Positions 56,935 through 64,000 of a stretch of 64,000 nt of DNA are shown here, in pieces; the first letter of the stretch is position 1, and every line of letters begins with the position of its first letter. The notes under the pieces were generated by a model. That model ran no database searches and was not told the DNA's origin. It worked only from the letters and a program-made list of their open reading frames with translations. Origin of the DNA: Litsea cubeba (lineage: Eukaryota; Streptophyta; Magnoliopsida; Laurales; Lauraceae). The DNA lies in assembly GCA_012931725.1 (NCBI GenBank), contig WHSA01001226.1, positions 62,001 through 126,000 on the forward strand, given 5' to 3'. A program made the translations under genes and the position numbers.

Positions 56935-58939
56935 GAGGACCGAGTTTTTTGAAATGGCCTGTCCTTTATGATCACCCCAGTAGTACTTGGCTTATGTTTA
57001 CTAGAGCTGGAAGCTTTAGGCAAGGTACTTTTATCCAATTGATGAATTGAATAAAGACTCTTTGGCTGATTTGAAGACATACCTGACGTGGGAATGTCCA
57101 TATGACCCAAAACTGTAGCAGTGGTGGCTAAAATGGCTTCGGTAGAAACTGTAGAATCACCATCCAAATTCGAGAGGCTAAGGAAGCTATTCAAATTGGA
57201 AGAGGTTGTCACTCCTGTACCAGCTGTATGCTTTGGACTAAGAGGAGCTGCTTGCTTTGGAGAGGGCACTCTATCAGGAGACCTTTTCCTTTTAACTAAA
57301 TTCCATTCCTCCACATTCTGCATCACGTGATCAGTCGGGGTATCTTGCTGCTGAACCTTGTCATCATTATCAACCTTCCCTTCAGCGTGTGACTCTCCTG
57401 CTTGTTTAGATTTGTCTTTTGGTACCCACATTTTCCTAGTCTGTGTAGTGTCCACCTTTAGTGGACAAGCTTTCTCCCCATGATTAAAAGTTTTGCATGT
57501 TTTACAAGGATTGGGCTTCCAAGCATATTCTACTTTTGAATGATAGTTTTGTCCTTGTACTTCATTCGAAGCTCTGTCGGATAATCCGCATCAATACCAA
57601 CTTCAACACACACTCTTGCAAAAGCATATCTAGTACCTGCTGCTGTAGCATGATCCATGCATATTGGGTTTCCAAGCACACTTGCAATTTTGCTGAGATC
57701 AGAATTTGTCCTAAAGCAAAAATTCAGATTGGGTAGCCGAACCCATATAGGAATGGTTTCCAGATCCTGTCTAGACATATTCACCTCTTCGGTCCACCTC
57801 CTTAGAATCAAAGGACGCCCATGCACAAACCAAGGTCCTTCATTTAACACTTGTTGGCCAAGGTCATATGTTGTAAACTTAAAGAGAATAAATCCCTCTG
57901 CCATAGGAATGATATCCACATCTTTAGTGCGCCAAGCTTTTCCCAAATAAAACTTTATGTCAGGAAGGGTAGGAGTATTACCTATGAAATAACCAACTAG
58001 TGCATTACCCCAGTTGTGAACAGCCACAGATGAGTCATCATCGTCAAATTCAATGTGGTGATCAGGATCTTTTGATGGCTGGTGATGAAGCTTTAAATTT
58101 CGTGGCCTGTCACTTTGATTCTAAAATAGAGAGGACCAGGCTGCCTTCCCATTAATTCCATTCCCAGAAGTCTCAGCTACCGGATGATCAGAAGAAGCAC
58201 CCTTTCCCGAATTGGGTTTCTCGATGTTATCATCTGCCCGTTCAAAGCCAGAACCATCAACTGGAATGGGGTCCATAGATCTGTCATATGGGATCAGAGC
58301 CCTGCTTGTATCAGAGACGATCGGAGAAGGTGATTTAATCAGAGGCGCTGCCATCTTGGTTTCAATCCCTGCACACACTTTGGCTTCCAGAAGAAGATCA
58401 CGAGGGAGATCATGAGGAAGTGCAAAACCCTGGTTTCTTTTCAATATGGATCGGATGATCGACAGTTTAGCAGTTCTATCTTCAGCATATTCAAGCATAA
58501 CCCGTACCTGCTCCTGGGTTTTGCCATTCCCAGAAGTCTCATCTACCGGATGATCAGAAGAAGCACCCTTTCCCGAATTGGGTTTCTCGATGTTATCATC
58601 TGCCCGTTCAAAGCCAGAACCATCAACTGGAATGGGGTCCATAGATCTGTCATATGGGATCATAGCCCTGCTTGCATCAGAGACGATCGGAGAAGGTGAT
58701 TTAATCAGAGCACGAGGCGCTGCCCTCTTGGTTTCAATCCCTGCACGCACTTTGGCTTCCAGAAGAAGATCACGAGGGAGATCATGAGGAAGTGCAAAAC
58801 CCTGGTTTCTTTTCAATATGGATCGGATGATCGACAGTTTAGCAGTTCTATCTTCAGCATATTCAAGCATAACCCGTACCTGCTCCTGGGTTTTGGCCTT
58901 GAGATCATCGGGAGGTGGAGGGTCCGTCCCACCCTCCAT
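56931..58939 (-). pseudogene. LINE-G ORF1: tandem duplication, one stop, one frameshift
   Basis: The ATG at 58939 (MEGGTDPPPPDD) begins an N-terminal region whose motif YAEDRTAKLSIIRSILKRN occurs twice, because a segment of 366/372 bases is duplicated in frame. A TAG at 58121-58123 interrupts the frame between the N-terminal part and the DUF4283-like domain (NWGNALVGYFIGNTP). A one-base loss near 57533-57538 shifts the frame just before the zinc knuckle codons (CKTCKTFNHGEKAC). The tail ends in the ATGA overlap with ORF2. Apart from these two lesions the protein is complete. Confidence 0.92.
58158..58895 (-). repeat. In-frame tandem duplication inside LINE-G ORF1
   Basis: 58158-58523 (366 bp) and 58524-58895 (372 bp) are near-identical direct copies. 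They differ by a six-base indel and a few substitutions. Both lengths are multiples of three, so the N-terminal ORF1 region of about 122-124 residues is repeated without loss of frame. Confidence 0.92.
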
Positions 58940-58997
58940 AGACGTGAACAGTGCGGTGTTAGGTTGAGGAAGACAATCGCCAGAGAGAAAGAGAAGA

Positions 58998-60192
58998 AGG
59001 AAAATAAAAAGAACATAGGAAAATAAAAAGAACTTAGGAAAATAAAAAGAACTTGGAAAATAAAAAGAACTTGGAAAATAAAAAGGACTTGGAAAATAAA
59101 AAGAACTTAGAAAATAAAAAGAACTTGGAAAATAAAAAGAACTTGGAAAATAAAAAGAACTTGGAAGATAAAAAGAACTTGGAAAATAAAAAGAACTTCG
59201 GAAAATAAAAAGAACTCGGAAAATAAAAAGAACTCGGAAAATAAAAAGAACTCGAAAAATAAAAAGAACTCGGAAAATAAAAAGAACTTGGAAAATAAAA
59301 AGAACTTGGAAAATAAAAAGAACTTGGAAAATAATTTGGAAAATAAAAAGAACTTGGAAAATAAAAAGAACTTGGAAAATAAAAGAACTTATAAAATAAA
59401 AAGAAACTTCGGAAAATAAAAAGAACTTGGAAAATAAAAAGAACTCGGAAAATAAAAAGAACTCGGAAAATAAAAAGAACTCGAAAATAAAAAAGAACTT
59501 CGAAAATAAAAAGAACTTCGGAAAATAAAAGAACTTGGAAAATAAAAAGAACTTGGAAAATAAAAAAGAACTTGGAAATAAAAGGAACTTGGAAAATAAA
59601 AAGAACTTGGAAAATAAAATAACTTGGAAAATTAAAAGAACTTGGAAAAATAAAAAGAACTTGAAAATAAAAAGAACTTGAATATAAAAAGAACTTCAAA
59701 ATAAAAAGAACTTCCGAAATAAAAAAGAACTTGAAAAATAAAAGAACTTGAAAATAAAAAAAACTTGAAATAAAAAGACTTAAAAATAAAAAGAACTTGA
59801 AAATAAAAAGAACTTGAAAATAAAAAGAACTTGAAAATAAAAAGAACTTGAAAATAAAAAGAACTTCGAAAATAAAAAGAACTTGAAAATAAAAAGAACT
59901 TGAAAATAAAAAGAACTTCGAAAATAAAAAGAACTTGAAATAAAAAGAACTTGAAAATAAAAAGAACTTGAAAATAAAAAGAACTTAAAAATAAAAAGAA
60001 CTTGAAAATAAAAAGAACTTGAAAATAAAAAGAACTTGAAAATAAAAAGAACTTGAAAATAAAAAGAACTTGAAAATAAAAAGAACTTGAAAAATAAAAA
60101 GAACTTGAAAAATAAAAAGAACTTGAAAATAAAAAGAACTTAAAAGAACTTGAAAATAAAAAGAACTTCGAAAATAAAAAGAACTTGAAAAT
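58998..60192 (-). repeat. LINE-G 5' minisatellite, 18 bp monomer
   Basis: About 1.2 kb of the plus-strand unit GAAAATAAAAAGAACTTG is present, an estimated 65 or so copies. Units near the leader carry TTGG, CTCGG or TTCGG variants; outer units are the shorter TTGAAAATAAAAAGAAC form. Because the unit is six codons long, spurious open frames rich in Phe, Ser and Tyr run through it. It ends directly in satellite DNA at about 60193, with AAAGGC shared by both sides. Confidence 0.93.
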
Positions 60193-63100
60193 AAAGGCAG
60201 GGCAATAAGGTTGATAGATTGGTTTAGTGAAGCCGAGAAAGAGCCAATCAAGTACACCCTGGCTGTTATAGGCTAGAAGAAATCTTAGAAGAAAGCGGTG
60301 GTAGGATCTGGCGGTAGGAAAGCCTAACCGTACTGATTGCTTATAGTTGAGTTCAGAAGCGAATGCGAAGGCTAATAATTAAGATTAGACCGAACAGAAG
60401 GGTTTGATGGCATTTCGTCTCGGCAGGGCATCATCCGCTTGAAAGGTTTAGCGTTCTATGAAAACCGAAGGAGATAGCTTCGATGAATAAGCATAAGAAA
60501 GAAAAGATTCCATTTCATAAGCAATTGAAAGGAGAAAGTAATCTTCCCCAAAGTTTATATTACTCAGGCTAGAAGAGCAGTCTGTGCCGTTGGCAAAGAG
60601 GAAGATAGGTTTAGTGAAGCGCCGAAGCCTTCCTAGTTGAGTCAATCCGAATAGCTTCTAGTTGAGTAAGGATGATAGCCGAAGTGTGTCAGCCATTCTC
60701 GATTCAATCTAAAACTGTCCCGTTGGATTCATCATTCAATCTGACCGCTTGAAAGCTGAAGTGGGAAAGTGAAGGTCAGATCCATCAATTCCTTTTCATC
60801 CTACACTGGCCAGCGCGCCTCCGAACAATTACATAATATAGATAGAAAGGAAGTCGCCTTTTAGACTGCCTGCCACCCAACAGCCTGACTTAGCCTTAGC
60901 TTCCGCCCTTGAATGAACTTCTAATAGATAGAGCGGCAACCGCTGTTGCTGTTGTGGGAATACCCTCAATAAGTAGCTAAGCGAAGAGGGTTCAGAAGAA
61001 AGAGAGATTGGAAATCGATTCAAGGAGATGGGCTCGATCTCAGCCGATTAGAACAACTCTTTCTTAGTTTCAGGTGAGCTAGCAGTGTTCGAGTGTTGAA
61101 AGCGGAATGAAAAAGATCGATGAGAAGGCGACGTTCTAAGAGGATGGAATCCCTTGTTATGTTAGGATGGAGTTCAAGGCCAGTCTCGTATCTATCTCAA
61201 TCCTAGGAGGCAGTCAGAGAAGAAGCTGTTGCAAGCAAAAACAAGTATCCGTACCCATCTTATAGCTCACTTCAGGCAATAGGAATAAAGAGAATATCTT
61301 CAATGAATAGGGTTTCAAACCAGGCAGAAGAAGAAGAAGTAAAGGAAGAAGACCGCACCGAAGAAAAATTGCGGAGTGAATTTAGGGCAGAATCCAGGCG
61401 GGGCGAAGTGCAGAGAAATTCCTATCAAATCAAAGCGAGCACTAGTCTATTTCTTATTATCAATGCTTTCTTGAACTGTACTATTTCTTAGGATCAAAGG
61501 TTGCTTCCTCTTCTAGTGGGGGTAGAAACCATAGAGTAGCAACCACGGCTTAGGCGGAAGCAGTAGTTTATGCTTGCCTTTCTGACTCTTCCATTGATCA
61601 GTGACGTGGACTACGGAAAGGCAGGGCAATAAGGTTGATAGATTGGTTTAGTGAAGCCGAGAAAGAGCCAATCAAGTACACCCTGGCTGTTATAGGCAAG
61701 AAGAAATCTTAGAAAAAAGCGGTGGTAGGATCTGGCGGTAGGAAAGCCTAACCGTACTGATTGCTTATAGTTGAGTTCAGAAGCGAATGCGAAGGCTAAT
61801 AATTAAGATTAGACCGAACAGAAGGGTTTGATGGCATTTCGTCTCGGCAGGGCATCATCCGCTTGAAAGGTTTAGCGTTCTATGAAAACCGAAGGAGATA
61901 GCTTCGATGAATAAGCATAAGAAAGAAAAGATTCCATTTCATAAGCAATTGAAAGGAGAAAGTAATCTTCCCCAAAGTTTATATTACTCAGGCTAGAAGA
62001 GCAGTCTGGGCCGTTGGCAAAGAGGAAGATAGGTTTAGTGAAGCGCCGAAGCCTTCCTAGTTGAGTCAATCCGAATAGCTTCTAGTTGAGTAAGGATGAT
62101 AGCCGAAGTGTGTCAGCCATTCTCGATTCAATCTAAAACTGTCCCGTTGGATTCATCATTCAATCTGACCGCTTGAAAGCTGAAGTGGGAAAGTGAAGGT
62201 CAGATCCATCAATTCCTTTTCATCCTACACTGGCCAGCGCGCCTCCGAACAATTACATAATATAGATAGAAAGGAAGTCGCCTTTTAGACTGCCTGCCAC
62301 CCAACAGCCTGACTTAGCCTTAGCTTCCGCCCTTGAATGAACTTCTAATAGATAGAGCGGCAACCGCTGTTGCTGTTGTGGGAATACCCTCAATAAGTAG
62401 CTAAGCGAAGAGGGTTCAGAAGAAAGAGAGATTGGAAATCGATTCAAGGAGATGGGCTCGATCTCAGCCGATTAGAACGACTCTTTCTTAGTTTCAGGTG
62501 AGCTAGCAGTGTTCGAGTGTTGAAAGCGGAATGAAAAAGATCGATGAGAAGGCGACGTTCTAAGAGGATGGAATCCCTTGTTATGTTAGGATGGAGTTCA
62601 AGGCCAGTCTCGTATCTATCTCAATCCTAGGAGGCAGTCAGAGAAGAAGCTGTTGCAAGCAAAAACAAGTATCCGTACCCATCTTATAGCTCACTTCAGG
62701 CAATAGGAATAAAGAGAATATCTTCAATGAATAGGGTTTCAAACCAGGCAGAAGAAGAAGAAGTAAAGGAAGAAGACCGCACCGAAGAAAAATTGCGGAG
62801 TGAATTTAGGGCAGAATCCAGGCGGGGCGAAGTGCAGAGAAATTCCTATCAAATCAAAGCGAGCACTAGTCTATTTCTTATTATCAACGCTTTCTTGAAC
62901 TGTACTATTTCTTAGGATCAAAGGTTGCTTCCTCTTCTAGTGGGGGGTAGAAACCATAGAGTAGCAAGCACGGCTTAGGCGGAAGCAGTAGTTTATGCTT
63001 GCCTTTCTGACTCTTCCATTGATTAGTGACGTGGACTACGGAAAGGCAGGGCAATAAGGTTGATAGATTGGTTTAGTGAAGCCGAGAAAGAGCCAATCAA

Positions 63101-64000
63101 GTACACCCTGGCTGTTATAGGCAAGAAGAAATCTTAGAAAAAAGCGGTGGTAGGATCTGGCGGTAGGAAAGCCTAACCGTACTGATTGCTTATAGTTGAG
63201 TTCAGAAGCGAATGCGAAGGCTAATAATTAAGATTAGACCGAACAGAAGGGTTTGATGGCATTTCGTCTCGGCAGGGCATCATCCGCTTGAAAGGTTTAG
63301 CGTTCTATGAAAACCGAAGGAGATAGCTTCGATGAATAAGCATAAGAAAGAAAAGATTCCATTTCATAAGCAATTGAAAGGAGAAAGTAATCTTCCCCAA
63401 AGTTTATATTACTCAGGCTAGAAGAGCAGTCTGTGCCGTTGGCAAAGAGGAAGATAGGTTTAGTGAAGCGCCGAAGCCTTCCTAGTTGAGTCAATCCGAA
63501 TAGCTTCTAGTTGAGTAAGGATGATAGCCGAAGTGTGTCAGCCATTCTCGATTCAATCTAAAACTGTCCCGTTGGATTCATCATTCAATCTGACCGCTTG
63601 AAAGCTGAAGTGGGAAAGTGAAGGTCAGATCCATCAATTCCTTTTCATCCTACACTGGCCAGCGCGCCTCCGAACAATTACATAATATAGATAGAAAGGA
63701 AGTCGCCTTTTAGACTGCCTGCCACCCAACAGCCTGACTTAGCCTTAGCTTTCTCCCTTGAATGAACTTCTAATAGATAGAGCGGCAACCGCTGTTGCTG
63801 TTGTGGGAATACCCTCAATAAGTAGCTAAGCGAAGAGGGTTCAGAAGAAAGAGAGATTGGAAATCGATTCAAGGAGATGGGCTCGATCTCAGCCGATTAG
63901 AACGACTCTTTCTTAGTTTCAGGTGAGCTAGCAGTGTTCGAGTGTTGAAAGCGGAATGAAAAAGATCGATGAGAAGGCGACGTTCTAAGAGGATGGAATC
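60193..64000. repeat. Satellite array 5
   Basis: About 2.7 very similar units run to the window end, with unit starts at 61499 and 62923 (spacing 1424). All carry the 39-base deletion seen from 48630 onward, and they share private variants such as GAAAAATTGCGGAG and TTAGCGTTC. This suggests recent local homogenisation. No gene is recognised. Confidence 0.95.

Larger units (their letters stand above)
53088..60192 (-). mobile_element. LINE-G: full-length LINE with internal deletion and 5' minisatellite
   Basis: This minus-strand element has poly(T) at 53088-53110, the terminal stem at 53110-53131, the 3' UTR stem ATGGGG-CATA-CCCCAT at 53198-53213, ORF2, ORF1, the leader with CTCTGGCGAT (58976-58985) and an array to about 60192. 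Satellite resumes there in the same unit in which it stopped at 51225, with about 35 bases missing and no target site duplication. LINE-F and LINE-G therefore occupy one satellite site. ORF1 is broken and ORF2 lacks about 140 residues, so it is probably not autonomous. Confidence 0.92.

Noticed and set aside
59034..59699. 221-codon frame rich in Phe, Ser and Tyr upstream of LINE-G ORF1
   Set aside because: It is an artefact of an 18 bp (six-codon) minisatellite and is lost where the unit length changes. There is no independent evidence of coding.

Overview
The window looks like nuclear, repeat-rich DNA of a land plant, probably a flowering plant. It has no ordinary single-copy genes. It consists of a long tandem array of a satellite with a repeat unit of about 1.42-1.46 kb, into which at least seven L1-type LINE (non-LTR) retrotransposons have inserted. 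The plant assignment rests on the LINE proteins. ORF1 has the DUF4283-like domain followed by a CX2CX4HX4C zinc knuckle, and ORF2 has an APE-type endonuclease, reverse transcriptase, zf-RVT zinc finger and RNase H-like C-terminus, which is the layout of plant L1 elements. Several tracked open frames start only at TTG, so starts here were chosen by ATG and by agreement between copies.

Layout: 1-1391 satellite. 1392-1705 and 11212-13049 are the two parts of LINE-A (+), which is chimeric and decayed. It is split by LINE-B (-, 1706-11211), the only element with both ORFs uninterrupted. LINE-B ends in a 3.4 kb minisatellite. 13050-20987 is a regular satellite array with an exact 1462 bp unit and a two-unit (2924 bp) higher-order period. 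20988-33196 is LINE-C (-), flanked by a 15-17 bp target site duplication and split by LINE-D (+, about 22903-28856). 33197-40168 is satellite. 40169-41532 is LINE-E (+), a 5'-truncated insertion with a 16 bp target site duplication. 41533-51225 is satellite. 51226-53087 is LINE-F (-), 5' truncated. 53088-60192 is LINE-G (-), full length with an internal deletion, an ORF1 duplication and a 1.2 kb minisatellite. 60193-64000 is satellite.

How the parts work together: each LINE would be transcribed as one bicistronic RNA. ORF1 (RNA-binding) and ORF2 (nicking and reverse transcription) overlap as TAATG or ATGA, which suggests stop-start translational coupling. All copies end in two conserved inverted repeats and a poly(A) tail, the likely recognition site for their own reverse transcriptase. 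LINE-B could in principle still drive itself and decayed relatives; this is inference.

The most unusual signal is at the LINE 5' ends. The three complete 5' ends with arrays (B, C, G) each consist of a tandem array of a 17-19 bp T-rich monomer. The three monomers differ in sequence but share a core. Array lengths are about 0.3, 1.2 and 3.4 kb, while LINE-D keeps at most one partial monomer. For LINE-C the target site duplication lies outside the array, so the array belongs to the inserted element rather than to the locus.
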